Notes under the pieces: generated by a model
Told to the model about the DNA's origin: nothing
Seen by the model: the letters and a program-made list of their open reading frames with translations, nothing else
The model's database searches: none
Part shown: positions 27,805 to 40,613 of the stretch, in pieces
Position numbering within the stretch: position 1 is the stretch's first letter
Layout of the letters: the number at the start of each line of letters is the position of its first letter
Source of the DNA: Streptomyces pseudovenezuelae
Lineage (GTDB): Bacteria; Actinomycetota; Actinomycetes; Streptomycetales; Streptomycetaceae
Direction of reading: 5' to 3'
DNA length: 64,000 nt
Assembly: GCF_001513955.1 (NCBI RefSeq)
Contig: NZ_KQ948144.1
Span: forward strand, 1,279,016-1,343,015
Translations under genes and position numbers: made by a program

Positions 27805-27823
27805 GCAGGTTAGCCGAGCCTTT
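27805..27823. promoter_or_regulatory. Iron-box-like palindrome (DmdR/IdeR type)
   Basis: The sequence GCAGGTTAGCCGAGCCTTT matches the 19-base actinobacterial iron box (TTAGGTTAGGCTMACCTAA type) at about 14 positions, including AGGTTAGCC and CCT. It lies 102 bases upstream of the VIT1/CCC1 transporter start and between divergent genes. Two TTAGCTT copies follow at about 27891-27908. Iron-dependent control is an inference. Confidence 0.45.
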
Positions 27824-27924
27824 CCTTGCTGGCGGAAGAGGAATGGGCCGTCGTACCGTGAGCGTTGTTAAGAATTAGAACGTGTCCAAAGTTAGCTTTG
27901 GCTTAGCTTCCCTGGGGGACCGGA

Positions 27925-28656
27925 ATGGCCATCATCGACATCGAGGCGCCACTGCACGAGGCGCACCGGGACAACCACACGCACCGCGATGTGAACGGCG
28001 GCTGGCTCAGGCCCGCCGTCTTCGGTGCCATGGACGGACTGGTGTCCAACCTCGCGCTGATGACCGGTGTCGCCGGTGGGGCCGTCGGCCAGAACACCAT
28101 CGTGCTGACCGGACTCGCGGGGCTCGCCGCCGGCGCCTTCTCCATGGCCGCCGGTGAGTACACCTCCGTCGCCTCCCAGCGCGAGCTCGTCGAGGCCGAG
28201 CTGGACGTGGAGCGCCGGGAACTGCGCAAGCACCCCCAGGACGAGGAGGCCGAGCTCGCCGCCCTGTACGAGGGGCGCGGGGTCGAGCCCGAGCTGGCCA
28301 GGGAGGTAGCGCGGCAGCTGTCGAAGGACCCCGAGCAGGCCCTTGAGATCCATGCGCGCGAGGAGCTGGGGATCGACCCGGGCGATCTGCCCTCGCCGCT
28401 GGTCGCCGCCGTGTCCAGCTTCGGGTCCTTCGCCCTGGGCGCCCTGCTCCCCGTCCTGCCGTATCTGCTCGGCGCGACCGTGCTGTGGCCCGCCCTGCTG
28501 CTCGCCCTCCTCGGGCTCTTCGCGTGCGGGGCCGTCGTGGCCAGGGTGACCGCGCGGACCTGGTGGTACAGCGGACTGCGGCAGCTCGTGCTGGGAGGCG
28601 CGGCGGCCGGTGTGACGTACGCCCTGGGCAGTTTCTTCGGAACGGCCGTAGGATAG
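27925..28656 (+). CDS. VIT1/CCC1 family iron/manganese transporter
   Basis: This 243-residue membrane protein is of the vacuolar iron transporter family, which moves Fe2+ or Mn2+ out of the cytoplasm. The start of the domain, GGWLRPAVFGAMDGLVSNLALMTGVAGG, is diagnostic. AGLAAGAFSMAAGEYTSVASQRELVEAE marks the end of the second helix, followed by a charged cytoplasmic metal-binding region rich in Glu and three C-terminal helices. The N-terminus has several histidines (HEAHRDNHTHRD). Likely control by the iron-box-like site upstream fits the function. Confidence 0.93.
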   Translation: MAIIDIEAPLHEAHRDNHTHRDVNGGWLRPAVFGAMDGLVSNLALMTGVAGGAVGQNTIVLTGLAGLAAGAFSMAAGEYTSVASQRELVEAELDVERRELRKHPQDEEAELAALYEGRGVEPELAREVARQLSKDPEQALEIHAREELGIDPGDLPSPLVAAVSSFGSFALGALLPVLPYLLGATVLWPALLLALLGLFACGAVVARVTARTWWYSGLRQLVLGGAAAGVTYALGSFFGTAVG

Positions 28657-28664
28657 GTCGGCTG

Positions 28665-28692
28665 CTACTTATGCGTTGGGCCGCATAAGTAG
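28665..28692. terminator. AT-rich inverted repeat after the VIT1 gene
   Basis: An 11-base perfect inverted repeat (28665-28675 CTACTTATGCG with 28682-28692) has a 6-base loop and begins nine bases after the VIT1 stop. It may end that transcript, but its unusual AT content also allows a protein-binding site. The rest of the 379-base gap to gltB holds the GlnR-like site and otherwise no gene that I can see. Confidence 0.5.
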
Positions 28693-28945
28693 CCGTTACT
28701 CGCTGGTTTCGAATGCTTAACCGCTGGGCATGAGCCGTAAGCGCTGCGGGCAATGACGCTTGCGGCGCGCTCGCGGGGTCGGCGACGACGCCTTCGCCGC
28801 CCCCGGGACCGATGGGCGACGATCTGACCGATCAGTCCGGCTCGGTCCCCACATACTTCAAGCCACGTGTGCGACACCCCCCTCGCACCGCGTGGCGTCC
28901 GCATGCTGGAACGGAGTATCCGGTTCCCGAGATCCGCCCCATCAT

Positions 28946-28972
28946 GTAACCTGCACGAAATTTTGCACTTAC
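28946..28972 (+). promoter_or_regulatory. GlnR-box-like site upstream of gltB
   Basis: GTAAC-N6-GAAAT-N6-CTTAC follows the GlnR pattern (gTnAC-n6-GaAAc repeated) in three of four half-sites, with exact 6-base spacing. It lies 64 bases before the chosen gltB start. GlnR is the global nitrogen regulator of actinobacteria, so control of glutamate synthase is plausible. Confidence 0.5.
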
Positions 28973-29035
28973 GCAGAGGGCCAACGTCGTCCCTCGGCAA
29001 GCTGAATATGCCAATTGACGACGACGGGAGAGCCG

Positions 29036-33626
<4,591 letters not shown>

Positions 33627-33634
<8 letters not shown>

Positions 33635-35087
33635 CCCGAAGGGCTTCCTGAACCACGGCCGTGAGGTCGCCAAGTCCCGCCCGGTCGACGTACGTCTGAA
33701 GGACTGGAACGAGGTCTACGTCCCCGGCTCCCTGCTGCCGATCATCAGCAAGCAGGCCAGCCGCTGCATGGACTGCGGCATCCCGTTCTGTCACAACGGC
33801 TGTCCGCTCGGGAACCTCATCCCCGAGTGGAACGACTTCGCCTACCGCGAGGACTGGTCCGCCGCCTCCGAGCGTCTGCACGCGACCAACAACTTCCCGG
33901 AGTTCACCGGCAGGCTGTGCCCGGCTCCCTGCGAGTCGGCGTGTGTGCTCGCCATCAACCAGCCGGCCGTCACCATCAAGAACGTCGAGGTCTCGATCAT
34001 CGACAAGGCGTGGGACAGCGGTGACGTCGAGCCGCAGGCCCCGGAGCGTCTGTCCGGCAAGACCGTCGCGGTGATCGGGTCAGGACCCGCCGGTCTCGCC
34101 GCCGCGCAGCAGCTCACGCGGGCCGGTCACACCGTCGCCGTCTACGAGCGCGCGGACCGCGTCGGAGGCCTCCTGCGGTACGGCATCCCCGAGTTCAAGA
34201 TGGAGAAGCGGCACATCAACCGGCGCATCGAGCAGATGCGCGCGGAGGGTACCCGCTTCCGCACCGGCATCGAGATCGGCCGCGACCTCAAGGCGACCGA
34301 CCTGAAGAAGCGGTACGACGCCGTCGTCATCGCCGCCGGCGCGACCACCGCGCGTGACCTCCCGGTCCCCGGCCGCGAGCTCAACGGCATCCACCAGGCC
34401 ATGGAGTACCTGCCGCTGGCCAACAAGGTCCAGGAGGGCGACTACGTCACGCCCCCGATCTCGGCCGAGGGCAAGCACGTCGTGGTCATCGGCGGCGGCG
34501 ACACCGGCGCCGACTGCGTGGGCACCGCCCACCGCCAGGGCGCGGCCTCGGTGACGCAGCTGGAGATCATGCCGCGTCCGGGCGAGGACCGTGCCCCGCA
34601 CCAGCCGTGGCCGACCTTCCCGATGCTCTACAAGGTCACCTCCGCGCACGAGGAGGGCGGCGAGCGGGTCTACTCCGTCTCGACGACCCACTTCGAGGGC
34701 GACGAGGACGGCAACGTCCAGTGGCTGCACCTGAGCGAGGTCGAGTTCATCGACGGCAAGCTGACCTCGAAGCCGGGCACGGAGCGCAAGATCCCCGCCC
34801 AGCTGGTGACGCTGGCCATGGGCTTCACCGGCACCGACCGTGAGAACGGCCTGGTCGAGCAGTTCGGCCTGGAGCTCGACGAGCGCGGCAACATCGCCCG
34901 CGACGCCGACTTCCAGACCAACGTGCCGGGTGTCTTCGTCGCCGGTGACGCCGGCCGCGGCCAGTCGCTCATCGTGTGGGCGATCGCGGAGGGCCGCTCG
35001 GCCGCCCGCGGCTGCGACCGCTTCCTGACCGGCGCGAGCGAACTGCCCGCGCCGATCCGCCCGACGGACCGTTCCCTGATGGTCTGA
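33627..35087 (+). CDS. gltD: Glutamate synthase, small subunit
   Basis: GltD is the FAD/NADPH subunit that feeds electrons to GltB. The 486-residue protein has the N-terminal 4Fe-4S cysteines ([23 protein letters not shown], then [15 protein letters not shown]), an FAD dinucleotide fold ([22 protein letters not shown]) and an NADPH fold ([15 protein letters not shown]), ending [23 protein letters not shown]. It is translationally coupled to gltB and followed by a bidirectional terminator. Confidence 0.97.
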
Positions 35088-35128
35088 CGGTCCCTCAAGA
35101 ACGTCCCGTACAAAGCCGTACGGAACGC

Positions 35129-35180
35129 CGACGGTGTCCGCCCCCGAAGTCCCCGACCGGACTGGGAGCGGGCACCGTCG
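35129..35180. terminator. Bidirectional terminator after gltD
   Basis: Long arms (35129-35145 and 35164-35180, core CGACGGTG with CACCGTCG) pair at all but two positions around an 18-base loop. A smaller imperfect stem precedes it at 35102-35126. It separates gltD from a convergent minus-strand gene. Confidence 0.75.
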
Positions 35181-35197
35181 CCTTTGCGGCGGAGAGC

Positions 35198-35860
35198 TCA
35201 CCCCGAAGCGGCCTCCAGGCCCTCGAACTCCACCGTCGCGTCCTCGCTGTACGCACCCACCCGGCCCCGCAGGTACGGCAGTTCGGCGTCGGTGAACGTC
35301 ACCAGCGGCTTCCCGCCCACCGCGACGGACAGCACCGCGCCCCGCTGGACGACCGTCACGTCGTACCAGTCCCCGACGGGGTACGGCGTCCGGCCCGTCG
35401 CCAGGAAGCGCTGGCCCCCCGGATAGGCGGGATCGCGTTTGCCCAGTTCCCAGCCGTTCGGCTTGAGGGTGACGTAGTAGAAGTGCTCCGGGTCGGTGTA
35501 CGCCCAGACCAGCCACGGCACCTCCCACGGGTTCGGCTTCGGGGAGCGCAGCTGCTTCAGGGTCCGCATCCGTGCCTCGTACCGCACGTCGGTGTAGGAG
35601 GCGGTGCTCACCACCAGGCCCGCGTGGGTGGTGCCGGGGTCCTCGGCGGCCAGGGGGGAGAGCGAGAGCGAGGTGTCGTCGCCGTGGTTGGTGCCCATGC
35701 CGTTGAACACCGACAGCCAGCGGCCGTGGGTCGTACCGTCGATCCACGGCTTCGGCGGTGGCGGGCCGTCGCCCTGGCACCGGCTCAGGGCGAGCGCGAG
35801 GAGCGCGGCCAGCGTGAGTGCCAGCGCCAGCCGCGTGGCGGTACGACCCCGGTGTGTCAT
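35198..35860 (-). CDS. Secreted LamG/DUF1080-like protein
   Basis: This 220-residue protein has an N-terminal hydrophobic signal (LALALTLAALLALALSRC), possibly a non-canonical lipoprotein signal with Cys near residue 28. The rest has a concanavalin-like beta pattern (HFYYVTLKPNGWELGKRD, GDWYDVTVVQRGAVLSVAVGGK and VGAYSEDATVEFEGLEA), as in DUF1080/LamG-type polysaccharide-binding or 3-keto-glycoside hydrolase domains. ATG 35860 overlaps the 2-epimerase stop by four bases, so it is co-translated with a sugar-nucleotide enzyme. A role in binding or trimming a cell-surface glycan is inferred. Confidence 0.78.
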   Translation of the reverse strand: MTHRGRTATRLALALTLAALLALALSRCQGDGPPPPKPWIDGTTHGRWLSVFNGMGTNHGDDTSLSLSPLAAEDPGTTHAGLVVSTASYTDVRYEARMRTLKQLRSPKPNPWEVPWLVWAYTDPEHFYYVTLKPNGWELGKRDPAYPGGQRFLATGRTPYPVGDWYDVTVVQRGAVLSVAVGGKPLVTFTDAELPYLRGRVGAYSEDATVEFEGLEAASG

Positions 35861-37020
35861 GCCGTCGAGTACGGTCCGGACGCCGTGAGCCCGACCGGGA
35901 CGTCGGCGGCGAAGTCCTCGGCCAGCTGGGACAGAATGCGGGCACTGGCCGTGCCGTCGCCGAACGGGTTGCCCGCGGTCGCCATCCTGCGGTACTCCGC
36001 CGGATCGTCGAGGAGCCTGTTCGCCCAGGACACGATGGCCTCCGGGTCCGTGCCGATCAGCCGGGCCGCGCCCGCCTCCACCGCCTCGGGCCGCTCGGTG
36101 GTGGTCCGCAGCACCAGGGCGGGCTTGCTCAGGCTCGGGGCCTCCTCCTGGATCCCGCCGGAGTCGGTGAGGACCAGGTCGCACTCGGCGAGCGTGGCGG
36201 CGAAGTCCAGGTAGCCGAGCGGCTCGACGAGCGAGATGCCCCGCTGTCCTTCGAGTTCGGGCAGCAGCACCTCCCGTACGGCCGGGCTCTTGTGCAACGG
36301 CAGCACGATCTCCACGTCCCCGCGCGCCGCGAGCCGGGTCAGCGCCCGGCCCATGCCGCGCATCCGCTCGCCCTGGTTCTCGCGACGGTGCAGGGTGACC
36401 AGGATCCGCTTCGCCGCGCCCCCGAACGCGGAGGTGCCGGTGCCCTCGGCCAGCACCCACATCAGGTTGTCGATGACCGTGTTGCCGGTGACGAAGACCT
36501 GCTCCTCGGGGATGCCCTCGCCGGTCAGATGCCGGGCGGCCGCCGGGGTCGGCGCGAAGTGCCAGCGGGCGATGCGTCCGATCAGGCTCCGGTTGAGCTC
36601 CTCCGGGAACGGGTTGTCGATGACTCCGGTGCGCAGTCCGGCCTCGACGTGGGCGACCGGGATCTTCTCGTAGAAGGCGGCCAGCGCGCCGGCCAGCGCG
36701 GTCGTGGTGTCCCCCTGCACCAGGACCAGGTCGGGGCGCTGCTCCCGCATGACGACGCCGAGGTCGCGCACCAACCGGGCGGTGAGGTCGGACAGTTGCT
36801 GCCGTCGGCGCATCACGTCGAGTGCGATCCGGACGTCGACGTACAGCAGGCCGAGCATCTGGTGGAGCATCTCGCGGTGCTGGCCGGTGGTGACGACGAT
36901 CGGCTCGAACTGCGAACCGGCGGCCATCGCCCGTGCCACGGGCGCCAGTTTGATCGCTTCCGGTCTCGTGCCGAGCACCAGCATGGCGCGTACGGGCACG
37001 ACGGACGTGGGTGTGGACAT
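35857..37020 (-). CDS. wecB: UDP-N-acetylglucosamine 2-epimerase, non-hydrolysing
   Basis: This 387-residue enzyme interconverts UDP-GlcNAc and UDP-ManNAc. Motifs are MLVLGTRPEAIKLAPVARAM, VVTTGQHREML, VQGDTTTALAGALAAFY, VAHVEAGLRTG with PFPEELNRSLIGRIA, and LTDSGGIQEEAPSL. ATG 37020 follows a G-rich ribosome site; the upstream GTG reading is less likely. It lies 120 bases downstream of the glycosyltransferase in the same direction, so they may share a transcript for exopolysaccharide synthesis. Confidence 0.93.
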   Translation of the reverse strand: MSTPTSVVPVRAMLVLGTRPEAIKLAPVARAMAAGSQFEPIVVTTGQHREMLHQMLGLLYVDVRIALDVMRRRQQLSDLTARLVRDLGVVMREQRPDLVLVQGDTTTALAGALAAFYEKIPVAHVEAGLRTGVIDNPFPEELNRSLIGRIARWHFAPTPAAARHLTGEGIPEEQVFVTGNTVIDNLMWVLAEGTGTSAFGGAAKRILVTLHRRENQGERMRGMGRALTRLAARGDVEIVLPLHKSPAVREVLLPELEGQRGISLVEPLGYLDFAATLAECDLVLTDSGGIQEEAPSLSKPALVLRTTTERPEAVEAGAARLIGTDPEAIVSWANRLLDDPAEYRRMATAGNPFGDGTASARILSQLAEDFAADVPVGLTASGPYSTA

Positions 37021-37123
37021 GAGCCCCCCTTGGGCGTGCGCGGTCGGCACGGCGACCGCGTGAAGTGATGAGAGAAAGGAAGCGAGGACCCGCGGCCCGG
37101 GTGGGGGCGCGGCCTGAACGTCC

Positions 37124-37161
37124 TCAGATGCGCGCGGACTTCAGGTGCGCGCGGTCTTCAG
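37124..37161. repeat. 17-base tandem duplication across the GT2 stop codon
   Basis: 37124-37140 and 37141-37157 are the same 17-base unit with two mismatches, followed by TCAG. Each unit contains a stop in the GT2 frame, so the gene end and the following bases are duplicated. Confidence 0.6.
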
Positions 37162-38385
37162 CCAGGTCCGCTGACCGGTGAGCATCCGCCAGAACCCCCA
37201 CCAGCCGGCCGCGAACCAGATGTAGCCGTAGAAGACGAAGACATGGGCGAGCAGCACCGAGCGCACCAGCCCTAGCTCGCGCTCCCGCCTGGCGTACACG
37301 AAGCCGTACGCGTAGGCGGTGGTGAACGAGAGCAGATACGGGCCGAGCAGCCACATGGGCGACACGAGCGGGTGTCCGACCTGTACCGAGGCCACGGTGG
37401 TGGCGCACAGGGCGACGAGGAAGGACAGCGGCAGCAGCGAGGTGAGCAGGATGAGCACCGGGCTGGAGAGGTGGTACAGCAGGTCGAGCGCGGGCCTGGT
37501 CGGTACGTCCCGCAGGATCAGCGGGACCAGTCCGGCCGACTGGAGATGGCCCTGGAACCAGCGCGAGCGCTGGCGGATCAGACGCCTGAGGCTGAGCACG
37601 GCCTGCTGGGAGACCGCGGCGGTGGTGCAGTGCATGTTGGTCCAGCCCTTGGCGATCAGCCGGACCCCGAGGTCGAGGTCCTCGGTGAGGCTGTCGCTCC
37701 ACGGGCCGTCCCCGTCAAGGGTGTTGAGGGCGGCGAGCCGCATGAACTGTCCGTTGCCGCCCATGCCGACGCTGCCGATGAAGCGGCGTGCGCTCTGGAA
37801 GACGTCGCCGTAGACGACGAACTCCATGTCCTGCATGCGGGCGAGCAGCCCGAGGCCCCGGTTGTACATCCGCACGCAGACCTGGACCGCGCCGGTGCCC
37901 GGATCGTCGAAGAACGGGTCGACCGACTGGAGGACGTGCGGGTCGAGCCGGCCGTCCGCGTCGAGCACGCACACGACCACGTCCGCGGGGTCCCGGCCGA
38001 GGAGCAGACCGGACTCCCTGAGGTGGCGCACCCCGTCGTTGAGGGCGGCGCCCTTTCCCTTGCGTGCGTTCGGCGGGTCGCGCCGGAGCAGCTGGACGAC
38101 GGCCGGGTCGGCGGCCAGGGCGATGTCGGAGGTGCGGTCGTCCGAGCCGTCGTCGATGACCAGCGCCATGTAGTTGGCGGTCGGGAGCGAGGTGATGCGC
38201 GCCAGGCTTTCGGCGAGCACTTTCTCCTCGTTGAGACAGGCGAGCAGGAATATGTAGAAGCGCTCTCTCTTCTCGATCCGGGAGCGTCTGATTCTTCGCC
38301 TGGAGAGCACGAAAAGTGTCGTGTTGTAGCAGGCGGCCAGCACGATCAGCGAGATGCTCGACCACAGGAACAGTTCAGTGATCAT
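37141..38385 (-). CDS. Processive family 2 glycosyltransferase, membrane-bound
   Basis: This 414-residue synthase has an N-terminal helix (LFLWSSISLIVLAACYNTTLFVL), a GT-A domain and three or four C-terminal helices. The catalytic set is complete: VIDDGSDD, CVLDADGRLD, TEDLDLGVRL and QRSRWFQGH, the Q-x-x-R-W motif of processive beta-glycan synthases such as PgaC, hyaluronan and cellulose synthases. The donor is probably UDP-GlcNAc or a derivative, judging by the adjacent 2-epimerase and chitosanase, but this is inferred. Its start overlaps the end of a small membrane-protein gene by 11 bases. Confidence 0.9.
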   Translation of the reverse strand: MITELFLWSSISLIVLAACYNTTLFVLSRRRIRRSRIEKRERFYIFLLACLNEEKVLAESLARITSLPTANYMALVIDDGSDDRTSDIALAADPAVVQLLRRDPPNARKGKGAALNDGVRHLRESGLLLGRDPADVVVCVLDADGRLDPHVLQSVDPFFDDPGTGAVQVCVRMYNRGLGLLARMQDMEFVVYGDVFQSARRFIGSVGMGGNGQFMRLAALNTLDGDGPWSDSLTEDLDLGVRLIAKGWTNMHCTTAAVSQQAVLSLRRLIRQRSRWFQGHLQSAGLVPLILRDVPTRPALDLLYHLSSPVLILLTSLLPLSFLVALCATTVASVQVGHPLVSPMWLLGPYLLSFTTAYAYGFVYARRERELGLVRSVLLAHVFVFYGYIWFAAGWWGFWRMLTGQRTWLKTART

Positions 38386-38599
38386 TGCCGCCCCCGGTAT
38401 CGGCGCGCATCCTTTGCGCCTGGCTCCGCAGCCGTGCCCGGGCCAGCAATATGACGCAAGCCGTCAGGCAATAGAACAGAAATCCGACTCCCGCGGTTTC
38501 CTGCAATGCTCTGGCCAGAGGTAGCCCCGGTATTGCCTCCGGGGCGGTCATTGCCCCGGCCAGAGGCAGCAAAGAGCCCAGGGCAGGTCGTCCGTACAT
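38375..38599 (-). CDS. Small membrane protein upstream of the GT2 synthase
   Basis: This 74-residue protein has one clear helix (TAGVGFLFYCLTACVILLARARLR), preceded by a moderately hydrophobic N-terminal third. It ends QRMRADTGGGNDH. ATG 38599 follows a GGGGGG ribosome site three bases upstream. The 11-base overlap with the synthase indicates coupled translation, as PgaD-like small partners accompany PgaC synthases. No sequence homology to PgaD is claimed. Confidence 0.7.
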   Translation of the reverse strand: MYGRPALGSLLPLAGAMTAPEAIPGLPLARALQETAGVGFLFYCLTACVILLARARLRSQAQRMRADTGGGNDH

Positions 38600-38677
38600 T
38601 TTCCCCCCACGTTCTGATGCGCGTCCCCAACGCGCGAAATGGAACGTAGCAGGTTTCCGGTCCCCTCGATCCTGCAT

Positions 38678-38706
38678 TTGACACGCTTCATGGTCGTCAT
38701 GAAAAT
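38678..38706 (+). promoter_or_regulatory. Vegetative-type promoter for the DUF2334 gene
   Basis: TTGACA at 38678-38683 is separated by 17 bases from GAAAAT at 38701-38706, a good sigma-HrdB pattern. It is about 50 bases upstream of the DUF2334 start. A 7-base inverted repeat (CCTTGCC-N6-GGCAAGG, 38730-38749) lies just downstream and could be an operator. Confidence 0.55.
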
Positions 38707-38756
38707 CAGTGACTTCGTATCGGTAAAGACCTTGCCAATACCGGCAAGGCGGGGGG

Positions 38757-40613
38757 ATGAATGTGGGACCACTGATTTCACACAGGAGACGGGGAACAGC
38801 GAAGTTCCCCGTGATCCTGTTGCTGGTCGCGGCCGTGCTCGGGGGTACTTTCCTCGCCTGGAGCGCACAGGCGGGCAGCGTGCCGCCACCCGGTCACCGG
38901 CACGGGCACGAGGCCGTCGGCGAGCGGTCCGGACTCGGCAGCGTCGACCTCAAGGGGTGGGCGAAGGAGCAGATCGCCTCGGACAAGGAACGGCGCGCAC
39001 AGCCGCGGCCGAAGACGGCGGTCTCACCCACGGCCGCCAGGTCCGGCGCCGTCACCGCGGTCCGCCAGGCGGGCTTCGTCCGGGCGGCCGCCGCGGCCGA
39101 CCCCACCACGCTCGTGCTCTACGACACCGCGGGCCCCTACGGCCGGCTCGGCGAGCTGTACGCCATGGCCGCGGCCAACCTCGCGGGCCACTTCGGCACG
39201 GTGACCGCGAAGCCGGTCCAGCAGTACACCGCTGGGATGATCGGCTCGTACACCGCCGTGATCTACATCGGCTCGACCTACTACTGCTGTGACGTCCCGG
39301 ACGCCATCCCGGCCGCCTTCTACCAGGACGTCTCCACCAGCACCAAGCCGGTCATCTGGATGGGTGCCAACATCTGGAACATGGCCAACTCGGTGGGCAC
39401 CGCCCAGTTCACGCAGCGCTACGGCTGGGACCCGACCAGCTCGTACTACGAGGACGGCGGCTCCGTCGGCACCGTCACGCAGGTGACGTACCGGAACCAG
39501 ACCCTCACCCGGAAGATCCCGGCCGGCCAGGACGGCGGAGTGCTGCGCCCCAACATCCTCACCGGCCCCGGATATCCCGAGGTCACCCGGCTCGCCGAGG
39601 GACTGGACAGCTCCAACGGGCACACCTTCGGCTGGGCGGTCCGCTCCGCCAACCTCACCTACGTCGGCGAGATCCCCTTCGCCTACGTCTCCGAGAGCGA
39701 CCGCGTCATCGCCGCCGAGGACCTCCTCTTCGACGCCCTCGCCCCGGCCACCGCCGAACGCCACCGCGCGATGCTGCGCCTGGAGGACATCAGCCCCGCC
39801 TCGGACCCGGCCGAACTGCGGACCATGGCGGACTACCTCTACGCGCAGAAGATCCCGTACGGCGTCAACGTGATCCCGGTCTACAAGGACCCCAAGGGCA
39901 CCTACAACAACGGCACCGCCCAGACGATCACGCTGGTGCAGCGCCCGCAGGTCGTCAGCGCCCTCAAGTACATGCTGGCCCGCGGCGCGGTCCTCATGGA
40001 CCACGGCTACACGCACCAGTACGGCAATGTCGCCAACCCCTACAACGGCGTCACCGGCGACGACTTCGAGTTCTACCGGGCCCACGTCGACTCCGCGGAC
40101 AACGTGGTCTACGACGGCCCGGTCGCCGAGGACTCCGCGCTGTGGGCGCAGGGCCGGGTGGCCGCCGCGCTGACCCAGTTCACCCTCGCCGGGCTGCCGA
40201 AGCCGGCCCTGTGGACCACCCCGCACTACGCCGCCTCCGCCGCCGACTACAAGGTGTTCAGCTCCAACTTCTCGGCCCGCCTGGAGCGTTCGCTGTACTT
40301 CTCCGGCACGCTCGGCGGGAACTCCGCGGGACCCAATGCCTTCATCGGACAGTTCTTCCCGTACGTGGTGAAGGACGTGTACGGCACCAAGGTGCTGCCC
40401 GAGAACATCGGCAACTACGAGCCCGAGGCCTTCAACAACCACCCGGCCCGGCTGCCCGCCGACCTCGTCGCCTCGGCGAAGGCCAACCTGGCCGTCCGGG
40501 ACGGGTTCGCCAGCTTCTTCTACCACCCCTACTACCCGACCCAGCCGCTCAAGGACACCGTCGACGGCATCAAGGCCCTCGGCTACACCTTCGTCAGCCC
40601 CACGAGCCTGTGA
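38757..40613 (+). CDS. Secreted DUF2334 (polysaccharide deacetylase-like) protein
   Basis: This 618-residue exported protein has a basic start and signal helix (FPVILLLVAAVLGGTFLAWSAQA). A Rossmann-like first domain is followed by the DUF2334 domain, with RLEDISPASDP and DHGYTHQYGN carrying the Asp and His residues expected of a metal-dependent carbohydrate esterase. ATG 38757 abuts the G-run, while GTG 38763 sits six bases from it and may be the real start. Its stop overlaps the next gene by four bases. Deacetylation of the polymer made by the divergent GT2 is the likely role. Confidence 0.85.
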   Translation: MNVGPLISHRRRGTAKFPVILLLVAAVLGGTFLAWSAQAGSVPPPGHRHGHEAVGERSGLGSVDLKGWAKEQIASDKERRAQPRPKTAVSPTAARSGAVTAVRQAGFVRAAAAADPTTLVLYDTAGPYGRLGELYAMAAANLAGHFGTVTAKPVQQYTAGMIGSYTAVIYIGSTYYCCDVPDAIPAAFYQDVSTSTKPVIWMGANIWNMANSVGTAQFTQRYGWDPTSSYYEDGGSVGTVTQVTYRNQTLTRKIPAGQDGGVLRPNILTGPGYPEVTRLAEGLDSSNGHTFGWAVRSANLTYVGEIPFAYVSESDRVIAAEDLLFDALAPATAERHRAMLRLEDISPASDPAELRTMADYLYAQKIPYGVNVIPVYKDPKGTYNNGTAQTITLVQRPQVVSALKYMLARGAVLMDHGYTHQYGNVANPYNGVTGDDFEFYRAHVDSADNVVYDGPVAEDSALWAQGRVAAALTQFTLAGLPKPALWTTPHYAASAADYKVFSSNFSARLERSLYFSGTLGGNSAGPNAFIGQFFPYVVKDVYGTKVLPENIGNYEPEAFNNHPARLPADLVASAKANLAVRDGFASFFYHPYYPTQPLKDTVDGIKALGYTFVSPTSL

